64,000 nucleotides of DNA, from contig NZ_BJCC01000008.1 in assembly GCF_004309355.1 (NCBI RefSeq), forward strand, positions 102,877 through 166,876, read 5' to 3'. Positions within the stretch are counted from its first letter, which is position 1. Every line of letters begins with the position of its first letter. Position numbers and translations under genes: made by a program. This stretch comes from Enterococcus florum (GTDB taxonomy: Bacteria > Bacillota > Bacilli > Lactobacillales > Enterococcaceae). The notes below the pieces were generated by a model. It was given only the letters and a program-made list of their open reading frames with translations. It ran no database searches and was not told the DNA's origin. Shown here piece by piece: positions 36,363 through 43,759 of this stretch.

Positions 36363-37613
36363 TTATGCGCGCTCCCTTTTCTTTAGCTGTCGAATATCAG
36401 TAAACGCAGGAAAGACAATTTTAACAGTTGTCGAAAACCCCTTCTCTTTTTCTATTTTCAGACCATACGTTTCACCAAAGTAATCTTTTAACCGCAGATG
36501 GGAATTGTTAACACCCAGTCCAGGATGCTTTTTACTGGCAGAATAGTCCAAAATAGTCGACTGGACAAAGCCAGACATGCCTACTCCGGTATCGCTAACG
36601 CTTACGACAATAGATTCTTCTTCCAGTGAGATGGTTATTTTTACATTGCCGCCTTCCAGCAGAGGTTCGATCCCATGAATGATGGCGTTTTCAACAATAG
36701 GCTGCATAATCATGTTCGGGATGCAAAATTGAAGCAGCTCTTCCGGTGCATGAATGGTATAGTCGAGTCGATTTTGGTATCTCGTTTTTTGAATATAAAG
36801 ATAACGTTTGATATTGGCAAGTTCACTTTCCAGGGTAGGAAATTCTTCTGTTTGCCGCAAATTATAACGCAGCAGATCGGACAAGGTGTAAATCATTTCC
36901 TCGGTTGCTTCTGCTTTTTCTTTAAGGGCGATTCTGGCAATTGTGTTTAAAGTGTTGAAGAGAAAATGAGGATTGATTTGTGCCTCGATCGTTTTCAGTT
37001 CTGCACTCTTTAATCGTTTTTCAAAGGCCAGCTTCTCTTGATACTCCTTCACAAATTGCTTTTGAGCAATTGATTTCAAGCCCATTTCCTTCAGGTAATT
37101 GGCAATTAATTCATAAAGGTCAATGCAATCTTGTAAAAAGCTTTCTTCGACAATCGCAATCTGATCGATAGCCGCTTGTAATTTTGTCTCGGGCAGCTCT
37201 AGCTTTTTGGCAAGGCTTTTCACATCAAAATTCTTCCGAGGATCCTCTTCGCTGTCTGGATCGTTGATCAGAACTTGTGCCCCTAGCACCGCTCCTAAAA
37301 GCTCTCCATCAACGATGATCGGCACACAGCAATCCTTCAACCCAAGGTGACAATCATACATAATCGAGCGATTTTCGGAGAAGGATTTCTTCTCAGCTCG
37401 TGCATCGCAGGCCACACATTGCTGCGCTCCTACTTTTGAGGAACGTACTAAATTGCAAAATGGTGTAAAGTTGTTTAAATCTCCTACAGGATTCCCTTCG
37501 GAGTCGACAGTGACTACTGAGACATCTACTAATTTAGAGAGTTTATACTGTACGTTTTGCAAAAGATCGATATCAATGACATCTGTCAAGTGCAGCTTTT
37601 CCTTTGAGTACAC
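36363..37613 (-). CDS. PocR-domain LytS-type sensor histidine kinase
   Basis: GTG start at 37613 after GGGGGG. Residues about 10-175 form a PocR domain (FCNLVRSSKVGAQQCVACDA, YDCHLGLKDCCVPIIV) with conserved Cys residues. A coiled coil follows, then a His_kinase domain with phospho-His in AQINPHFLFNTLN, and an ATPase domain with N-box ENAIIHG and G-box DTGVGMSG. No membrane segment, so it senses a cytoplasmic ligand. PocR senses 1,2-propanediol in Salmonella, and PocR-domain sensors accompany pdu-type loci. This supports a diol as inducer. Confidence 0.92.
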   Translation of the reverse strand: MYSKEKLHLTDVIDIDLLQNVQYKLSKLVDVSVVTVDSEGNPVGDLNNFTPFCNLVRSSKVGAQQCVACDARAEKKSFSENRSIMYDCHLGLKDCCVPIIVDGELLGAVLGAQVLINDPDSEEDPRKNFDVKSLAKKLELPETKLQAAIDQIAIVEESFLQDCIDLYELIANYLKEMGLKSIAQKQFVKEYQEKLAFEKRLKSAELKTIEAQINPHFLFNTLNTIARIALKEKAEATEEMIYTLSDLLRYNLRQTEEFPTLESELANIKRYLYIQKTRYQNRLDYTIHAPEELLQFCIPNMIMQPIVENAIIHGIEPLLEGGNVKITISLEEESIVVSVSDTGVGMSGFVQSTILDYSASKKHPGLGVNNSHLRLKDYFGETYGLKIEKEKGFSTTVKIVFPAFTDIRQLKKRERA

Positions 37614-37843
37614 ATTGATCCCCCCAGACGAAGTTGAATGATTTCCCTCATTATATCAAATTTTTTTAGCGAATTGTATGACTCGATAAGGAACATGAGA
37701 GAGACAATTCTATTATATAAAGTCATATTAGTTATATTTTTTTAAGTCTATTCTGACCAATTATTCGTCCAGTCAAGCAAATAAAAGGAAACGCTTTCCC
37801 TCTAAACTGATAGGTGAACAAAAAATTTTTAGGAGGTTATGTT
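37614..37843 (+). promoter_or_regulatory. Divergent control region of the BMC locus with cre-like site
   Basis: The 230-bp AT-rich gap between the kinase gene and the first shell gene must hold both promoters. AGGAAACGCTTTCC (37786-37799) fits the cre consensus at 12 of 14 positions and lies 45 bp before the first shell start codon, so glucose repression is likely. I could not identify a response-regulator repeat with confidence. Confidence 0.6.
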
Positions 37844-38122
37844 ATGAGTCAGGAAGCTTTGGGCATGATTGAAACGAGGGGATTTATCGCTTCAGTCGAA
37901 GCCGCTGATGCAATGGTGAAGGCCGCCAACGTTCAATTAGTAGGTTCAGAAAAAATTGGATCTGGATTGGTAACGATGCTGGTCAGAGGAGATGTCGGTG
38001 CCGTGAAAGCAGCGGTGGATGCAGGTGCAAGTGCTGCGAATGCGGTAGGAGAAGTCGTGTCTACCCATGTGATCCCTAGGCCGCATACAGATATCGAATC
38101 GGTCATTTTGAAAAATCAATAA
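37844..38122 (+). CDS. BMC-H shell hexamer (PduA/J-like)
   Basis: I choose ATG 37844 ([20 protein letters not shown]), eight bases after AGGAGG. The 92-residue single BMC domain shows the family core: [15 protein letters not shown], the Lys-containing pore segment [16 protein letters not shown] and the closing HVIPRPH. It forms hexameric facet tiles with a small central pore. It is very like the second standard BMC-H of this operon (51211-51483), differing mainly in the tail. First gene of the 15-gene operon. Confidence 0.96.
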   Translation: MSQEALGMIETRGFIASVEAADAMVKAANVQLVGSEKIGSGLVTMLVRGDVGAVKAAVDAGASAANAVGEVVSTHVIPRPHTDIESVILKNQ

Positions 38123-38140
38123 GGTTGAGGAGGAAGAAAA

Positions 38141-38914
38141 ATGAATGAAGAATTATTAGAAAGAGTCCTATCTGAAGCACAGAAAAGGGTAAATGATTCA
38201 GCACCTGTTCCGAGCAGTCAAAAGGTACACTTAACAGAATTTGTGGGCACCGCCATGGGAGATACGATTGGTATGGTGATCGCCAACATCGATATGCAGC
38301 TGCATGAACATTTAGGCCTAGACAAAAAATATCGTTCGATCGGTTTTTTAAGCGCTCGGACAGGCGGTGCTCCTCATATTATGTCAGCAGATGAAGCCGT
38401 GAAGGCGACAAATACGGAAATTGTGAAAATCGAAATGGCTCGAGACACCAAGGGTGGAGCAGGACACGGTGCGACTATCATTTTTGCTGCGGAGGATGTT
38501 TCTGATGCGCGTCGGGCTGTCGAAATCACTTTGGCTTCGGTAGAGCGAAACTTCGGCAATGTTTATGGCAATGATGCGGGACACATTGAGCTGCACTACA
38601 CAGCCCGAGCTAGTCAGGCATTGGAGATGGGCTTCACGGCACCCGTTGGCAAATCCTTCGGTATTATCGTTGGTGCGCCTGCTGCGATTGGTTTGCTGAT
38701 GGCTGATACTGCTGTAAAAACTGCGAACGTGAATATTGTAACCTTTGCCAGTCCAGATCAGGGAACAGCCCGTTCCAATGAAATTATTGTGACAATTACT
38801 GGTGATTCAGGTGCCGTCAAGCAAGCGTTGCTTAGTGCACAGGAAGTTGGATTAGCTTCGCTAGAGGCATTAGGCGGAGCAGCACCGTCATCATCGACAC
38901 CAACCTTGTTTTAG
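38141..38914 (+). CDS. pduB: PduB-like BMC-T trimeric shell protein
   Basis: A 257-residue protein with two fused circularly permuted BMC domains. Segments VHLTEFVGTAMGDTIGMVIAN, YRSIGFLSARTGGAPHIM, DTKGGAGHGATII and GHIELHYTARASQALEMGF are near-identical in pattern to Salmonella PduB. The N-terminal tail (ELLERVLSEAQKRV) is an amphipathic helix; in PduB this extension ties shell to enzyme core. The PduB type fits a diol compartment. Confidence 0.95.
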   Translation: MNEELLERVLSEAQKRVNDSAPVPSSQKVHLTEFVGTAMGDTIGMVIANIDMQLHEHLGLDKKYRSIGFLSARTGGAPHIMSADEAVKATNTEIVKIEMARDTKGGAGHGATIIFAAEDVSDARRAVEITLASVERNFGNVYGNDAGHIELHYTARASQALEMGFTAPVGKSFGIIVGAPAAIGLLMADTAVKTANVNIVTFASPDQGTARSNEIIVTITGDSGAVKQALLSAQEVGLASLEALGGAAPSSSTPTLF

Positions 38915-38927
38915 GCAGAGGTGGCAG

Positions 38928-39596
38928 ATGAAAAGTATACAATTTTCTGATGAGCAGTTGTCTAAAGTTGCCCACAAACTATTGCAGCAAATCAAGGAAA
39001 CACAAAAAAGATCAGAAAAGAACCAAATTCCAGTGGGGATTTCCAATCGACATATTCATCTCAGTCAACCGGATTTTGTCACCTTATTTGGATCTGGTGC
39101 GGAATTATCCCCTAAAAGTTACTTGTCTCAACCAGGTCAGTTCGCGGCGAATCAAACGGTCACGGTGGTTGGTACAAAAAAGACGATCCACCATGTTCGG
39201 GTATTAGGCCCGTTTCGTTCAGTGTCTCAGCTTGAGATTTCTCGTACGGATTCCTTTCAATTGGGGATCAAGGCACCAGTAAACGAATCAGGAAACTTAT
39301 CAAATGCGGGGTCTGCACTGATTGTTGGACCTAAAGGGGTCATTCACTTAGAACAGCACGTGATTACTGCTAAACGTCACATTCATATGTCTCCAGAGGA
39401 TGCCAAACGATTCAATGTAGTTCAAGGAGAAGCCGTAGCTGTCAAAACAGTCGGTGAGAGACCAGCAGCCTTTTACGACACAATTGTACGCATCAACGAT
39501 CACTTTCGATTGGAATGTCATTTAGACATGGATGAAGCCAACGCAGCTGGTTTAGGCAATAAGAATGCTTTTGTCGAAATCATCAAAGACAGGTGA
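38928..39596 (+). CDS. pduL: PduL phosphate propanoyltransferase
   Basis: A 222-residue PduL with the two metal/phosphate-site motifs ISNRHIHLSQPD (near residue 40) and TAKRHIHMSPEDA (near residue 147). The N-terminal segment FSDEQLSKVAHKLLQQI is an amphipathic helix followed by a polar linker, a typical encapsulation peptide. It converts acyl-CoA plus phosphate to acyl-phosphate and free CoA inside the compartment, recycling CoA for the aldehyde dehydrogenase. Confidence 0.96.
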   Translation: MKSIQFSDEQLSKVAHKLLQQIKETQKRSEKNQIPVGISNRHIHLSQPDFVTLFGSGAELSPKSYLSQPGQFAANQTVTVVGTKKTIHHVRVLGPFRSVSQLEISRTDSFQLGIKAPVNESGNLSNAGSALIVGPKGVIHLEQHVITAKRHIHMSPEDAKRFNVVQGEAVAVKTVGERPAAFYDTIVRINDHFRLECHLDMDEANAAGLGNKNAFVEIIKDR

Positions 39597-39601
39597 GACA
39601 A

Positions 39602-40342
39602 ATGGATGCAGAAGAATTAGAAGGGTTATTAGCAAAGGTATTAGCTGAACTTGCCAAAAGACCATTTCTTCAGGTGTTGGTGGTGGGTTTTGGCAGCAAT
39701 CAGCAGGAGGAACAGATTTTTTCCTTGCTGAAAAGACATAGTCAGCGATGTCAGTATCGTTTTGCCTTTTCTTCAGCCTATCAATCCTTTTTCAATCAGG
39801 AGATATGGCAAGAGATTGGCACTGTAATTTCCAGAATTGACGAACATGTACTTGAAGAAATACAGCAGACAGATTTGATCCTGATTCCTTATTTGACTAG
39901 AAGCAGCTTAGCCAAGCTTGCCGTGGGGATGGCAGACAATTTGCCGCTAACGCTGATTAATCAAGGACTATTAATGGCTAAACCGATTTTGGCTTCGAAT
40001 CATTGCTGGCTTACTACGAATGAGTATGCCGCTTTTAGAGAAATCGACCAAAATACAGAGATGAAGAAGCTTTATCAAGGATACGAAGAACAGTTGAAGG
40101 TACTGGGTGTTGAAAGTTTATCGCTGTCGAGTTGGAAGAACGCCTTTGAACGATACTTGGCAAAGAAACCGTCAAATTTAAAGAATCCGTCGATTGAAAC
40201 ACCACTAAAAACCGTATTAACTTTAAGTGATGTCAAGAAAAATCCGCTAGATTATTTCGACTCTTCCCAAAAAATGACCGATTTGGCACGAGAGTTCCTG
40301 AAAAACTACGCAGGAGAAGGGGGACAAAATAGTGGAATATGA
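39602..40342 (+). CDS. Flavoprotein-like microcompartment protein with N-terminal encapsulation-type helix
   Basis: ATG 39602 (AGGTGAG upstream) is preferred over the in-frame GTG 39593. A 246-residue protein opens with DAEELEGLLAKVLAELAKR, an amphipathic helix of the encapsulation-peptide kind. A Rossmann-like part follows (FLQVLVVGFGSNQQ; LILIPYLTRSSLAKLAVGMA) resembling the HFCD/flavoprotein fold. Flavoprotein-like genes occur in several glycyl-radical BMC loci, with unproven function. It overlaps the aldehyde dehydrogenase gene by 11 bases. It may be a redox helper within the lumen. Confidence 0.6.
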   Translation: MDAEELEGLLAKVLAELAKRPFLQVLVVGFGSNQQEEQIFSLLKRHSQRCQYRFAFSSAYQSFFNQEIWQEIGTVISRIDEHVLEEIQQTDLILIPYLTRSSLAKLAVGMADNLPLTLINQGLLMAKPILASNHCWLTTNEYAAFREIDQNTEMKKLYQGYEEQLKVLGVESLSLSSWKNAFERYLAKKPSNLKNPSIETPLKTVLTLSDVKKNPLDYFDSSQKMTDLAREFLKNYAGEGGQNSGI

Positions 40343-41816
40343 TAAAGATTTACAATCGATTCAAGAGGCCCGTTTAGTGATCGAAGCAGCTAAAAAGGCC
40401 CAAAAGAAATTGGCAGCGATGTCCCAGGAGCAGCTGGACGTCATCGTTGAAAAAATGGCCGCTAAAGCCAGTGAAAATGCAGCTTATCTAGCTAAGCTGG
40501 CTTGTGAAGAAACTGGTTTTGGCAATCCTACAGATAAAACACTGAAAAATAAATTTGCCAGCGATGTCGTCTGGTCAACGATCAAGGATTTGAAAACAGT
40601 CGGCATTTTAAAAGAAGACACTGAGCAGCAAGTGATGGAAGTAGCCGTACCAATGGGTGTGATTGCCGGGTTGATTCCTTCAACGAATCCTACCTCAACG
40701 ACTATTTATAAAGCCTTAATTGCTATCAAAGCAGGAAATGGGATCGTGATCTCTCCTCATCCTGGGGCGAAGAACGCTATTTTAGAAACAGTCAAACTGT
40801 TGCGTCAAGCTGCTTCAGAAGCGGGAGCACCGAACGGAATCATTGGTGCTTTGACCACATTGACGGCCAAGGGAACGGAAGAGCTAATGAAGCACAAGGA
40901 TACTGCACTAATATTAGCGACAGGTGGAGAAGCCATGGTTCGGGCAGCCTACAGCTCAGGAAATCCAGCCATCGGGGTAGGACCGGGGAACGGTCCAGCT
41001 TTCATTGAACGAACGGCGGATGTCAAAAAGGCGGTTGCTGATATCATCGCCAGTAAAATCTTTGATAACGGTGTAATCTGCGCTTCCGAGCAATCGATTG
41101 TTACAGAAAGTGTAATTGCTCAGCAGGTAGTGGAAGAGTTGAAGAAGAAACAGGCTTATTTTCTTTCAGAAGCGGAAAGCAATGCTTTAGCAGAGTTCAT
41201 TTTACGAGCAAATGGCACTATGAATCCACAAATAGTTGGAAAAACAGCGCCAATTGTTGCAAAAATGGCGGGGATCTCTGTTCCTGAGAATACAACAGTG
41301 TTAGTGTCGCCGCAAGAAACCGTGGCTTCAACGAATCCTTACTGTAAAGAGAAACTTTGCCCGATTCTGGCTTTCTATGTTGAAGAAAACTGGTTGGATG
41401 CCTGCAATCGTTCGATTGAACTATTGAATGTTGAAGGTCAAGGCCATACCTTGTGTATTCATTCTCAGGACAAAGAGGTCATTAAAGAATTTGCTCTAAA
41501 TAAACCTGTTTCCAGAATATTGATCAATACACCGGGAGCCTTAGGCGGGATTGGCGGTACGACAAATCTTGCCCCAGCATTGACCCTAGGCTGTGGAGCT
41601 GTGGGGGGCAGTTCGACTTCTGACAATATCACACCTTTTAATCTGATCAATATTAGAAAAGCTGCCTATGGGGTAAAATCCCTGGAAAGCTTGCGAGCAG
41701 CAGCGCAAGAACCAACAACCCTCCCGACTTCTAGCAATGGTTTGAAAGTTGACCTTTCTGATAACGAGGTACGAAAACTCATCGAAGCAGCCTTGCAGAA
41801 ATTAGCTACGACTTAG
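40332..41816 (+). CDS. CoA-acylating aldehyde dehydrogenase (PduP/EutE-like)
   Basis: GTG start at 40332 after AGAAGGGGG. The 494-residue enzyme has catalytic Cys250 in [13 protein letters not shown] and the cofactor segment [21 protein letters not shown]. It oxidises the aldehyde with NAD and CoA to acyl-CoA. After a linker ([14 protein letters not shown]) the last about 20 residues ([20 protein letters not shown]) form an amphipathic helix, a C-terminal encapsulation peptide. In PduP the peptide is N-terminal, whereas glycyl-radical BMC dehydrogenases often carry it at the C-terminus, as here. Confidence 0.95.
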   Translation: MEYDKDLQSIQEARLVIEAAKKAQKKLAAMSQEQLDVIVEKMAAKASENAAYLAKLACEETGFGNPTDKTLKNKFASDVVWSTIKDLKTVGILKEDTEQQVMEVAVPMGVIAGLIPSTNPTSTTIYKALIAIKAGNGIVISPHPGAKNAILETVKLLRQAASEAGAPNGIIGALTTLTAKGTEELMKHKDTALILATGGEAMVRAAYSSGNPAIGVGPGNGPAFIERTADVKKAVADIIASKIFDNGVICASEQSIVTESVIAQQVVEELKKKQAYFLSEAESNALAEFILRANGTMNPQIVGKTAPIVAKMAGISVPENTTVLVSPQETVASTNPYCKEKLCPILAFYVEENWLDACNRSIELLNVEGQGHTLCIHSQDKEVIKEFALNKPVSRILINTPGALGGIGGTTNLAPALTLGCGAVGGSSTSDNITPFNLINIRKAAYGVKSLESLRAAAQEPTTLPTSSNGLKVDLSDNEVRKLIEAALQKLATT

Positions 41817-41829
41817 AAAGGAGCGGGGA

Positions 41830-42936
41830 ATGAAAGAATTTAATATTTTGTCCAACGTCATCTTTGATACTTCTTTAAAAGAGTATTTTAGCCAAAGCAG
41901 TTATCAAAAAGCGATGATTGTTGCTGATCCCATGATGGTCAAATTAGGCTTCGTGGAAACAATCAGCCAACAGTTCCATCAGGCTGGCAAACGTTTTTCA
42001 TTGTTTGCGGAGATTACTCCTGATCCGACAATCGAGACGATTTCTCAAGGAGTTTGGCAAATGAACCAATTTCAACCAGATTGCCTGATCGCAATTGGCG
42101 GCGGATCAGCAATTGATACGGCGAAAGGGATGGTGCTGGCGAATTATAAGTTGTCACCGACCTATCAGAAACCGACACTGATTGCGATTCCTTCCACCAG
42201 TGGGACAGGTAGTGAAGTGACTTCCTTCACGGTAATTACTAACGGTCAGGATAAAAAGCCTTACGTTGATCAGTGTTTAGTTCCAGATGTCGCGATTTTA
42301 GATGTTGAGTTAGTTAAAACCGTTCCACCAAAAATCACTGCTGATACTGGAATGGATGTTTTGACCCATGCTCTGGAAGCTTATGTGTCAACGAATGCCA
42401 GTGTCTTTACGGATGCTTTAGCGGAAAAAGCTGTGCAGCTAGTTTTTGAAAATCTGTTGCTGGTCTTTCGGCAACCTGAGGATCTGATTGCTAGACAAAA
42501 AATGCACGAAGCCTCAGCTTTAGCCGGAATGGCCTTCACAAATAGTTCATTAGGGATTAATCATAGCTTGGCTCATGCAATTGGCGGCATTCATCATTTA
42601 TCTCATGGAAGAATCAATGCGATTTTACTGCCGAAAGTGATTACTTATAATGCCCAATCGGCAAATGGAGCTAAATATCAGCAGCTGGCTAAACATTTAG
42701 GTTTGCCGGCAGAAACCGCAGCAGAAGGAACCGCGAATTTGGTTTTAGCGATTGAATTATTAAATGAAGCCTTAGAAATTGAATCAAGCTTTAGTTGTTT
42801 TGGAATTTCTGAAGCAACGTATCAAAACGCAGCGTCACAAATTGCCGAATTTGCCTTAAAGGATGACTGTACCAAAACCAACCCACGTTCGGTTACCGCA
42901 GCATCACTAGCGGCGATTTATCAATCTCTTTACTAA
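41830..42936 (+). CDS. Iron-dependent alcohol dehydrogenase (PduQ/EutG-like)
   Basis: A 368-residue type III ADH: NAD site CLIAIGGGSAIDTAKGM, TSGTGSEVTSFTVI, and metal-binding His in NHSLAHAIGGIHHLSHG. It reduces the aldehyde to the alcohol and regenerates NAD for the aldehyde dehydrogenase inside the compartment. Length is typical. No obvious encapsulation helix is present at either end. Confidence 0.94.
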   Translation: MKEFNILSNVIFDTSLKEYFSQSSYQKAMIVADPMMVKLGFVETISQQFHQAGKRFSLFAEITPDPTIETISQGVWQMNQFQPDCLIAIGGGSAIDTAKGMVLANYKLSPTYQKPTLIAIPSTSGTGSEVTSFTVITNGQDKKPYVDQCLVPDVAILDVELVKTVPPKITADTGMDVLTHALEAYVSTNASVFTDALAEKAVQLVFENLLLVFRQPEDLIARQKMHEASALAGMAFTNSSLGINHSLAHAIGGIHHLSHGRINAILLPKVITYNAQSANGAKYQQLAKHLGLPAETAAEGTANLVLAIELLNEALEIESSFSCFGISEATYQNAASQIAEFALKDDCTKTNPRSVTAASLAAIYQSLY

Positions 42937-42954
42937 AAATAGAGGAGTTGTCCT

Positions 42955-43746
42955 ATGGAAAATAGAACCTTTGGAGAATGCCTGGCGGAAGCTATTGGAA
43001 CCTTCATTTTTGTCTTAATCGGTATCGGATCCGTTGCGATTCTAGTGGTTACGGAAACAGCCATGTCTTACTGGGAACTGGCAATTGTCTGGGGACTAAG
43101 TGTTACCTTAGGAATTTATATTGCCGGCTTTGTCTCCGGGGCGCATTTGAATCCGGCAGTAACCATTTCTCTGGCAGTATGGAAGAAATTTCCAGCCAAA
43201 AAAGTGGTCCCTTACATCGCAGCCCAACTAATCGGCGCATTTTTAGCAGCGGCGGTAGCCTTTGCACTGTTCCATTCAGTGATTGGTGATTTTGAAGCAG
43301 CCAATAATATTACCCGCGGCGCAGCAACGGGTGCAGCTACAGCGGGAATTTTTGCTACGTCCGCTGGAGCAGGAATCAGTATGATCAATGCCTTTTTTGT
43401 AGAATTTGTGATTACCATGATTTTAATGCTGGTGATTTATGCGGTAACAGATGCTTCGAATGGAGGAGCACCTTCAAGCGGAATACCGGCCTTAGCAATT
43501 GGTTTAACGGTAGCTGTTTGTGGCCTGGCATTTGGGACCCTGACCGGATTTGCCATGAACCCAGCACGAGATTTAGGCCCTAGATTGTTTACCTTAGTTG
43601 CCGGCTGGGGAACCACTGCCTTAGGTGAAAACATGTACGGCTTAATTGTTCCCATCTTTGGCCCGGTTCTAGGCGCGATTACAGCTGGATTTATTTACTT
43701 AAAATTGTTAGTCCCGTATTTCCCAAAAGTAGAAATTGAAAATTGA
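42955..43746 (+). CDS. Aquaglyceroporin (PduF/GlpF-like diol facilitator)
   Basis: A 263-residue MIP-family channel with six membrane segments and the two NPA boxes, SGAHLNPAVTIS and FAMNPARDLGPR. The Asp after the second NPAR is typical of glycerol-type channels. It would let a small uncharged polyol enter by diffusion, consistent with 1,2-propanediol or glycerol as substrate and hard to reconcile with choline. An alanine-rich extracellular loop (near residues 115-140) is unusually long. Confidence 0.94.
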   Translation: MENRTFGECLAEAIGTFIFVLIGIGSVAILVVTETAMSYWELAIVWGLSVTLGIYIAGFVSGAHLNPAVTISLAVWKKFPAKKVVPYIAAQLIGAFLAAAVAFALFHSVIGDFEAANNITRGAATGAATAGIFATSAGAGISMINAFFVEFVITMILMLVIYAVTDASNGGAPSSGIPALAIGLTVAVCGLAFGTLTGFAMNPARDLGPRLFTLVAGWGTTALGENMYGLIVPIFGPVLGAITAGFIYLKLLVPYFPKVEIEN

Positions 43747-43759
43747 GAGGAGTTTTAAC

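Noticed and set aside
37614..37843. Specific response-regulator repeats in the BMC control region
   Set aside because: Only weak partial matches (for example GACT/AGTC pairs) were seen; none is convincing by eye.
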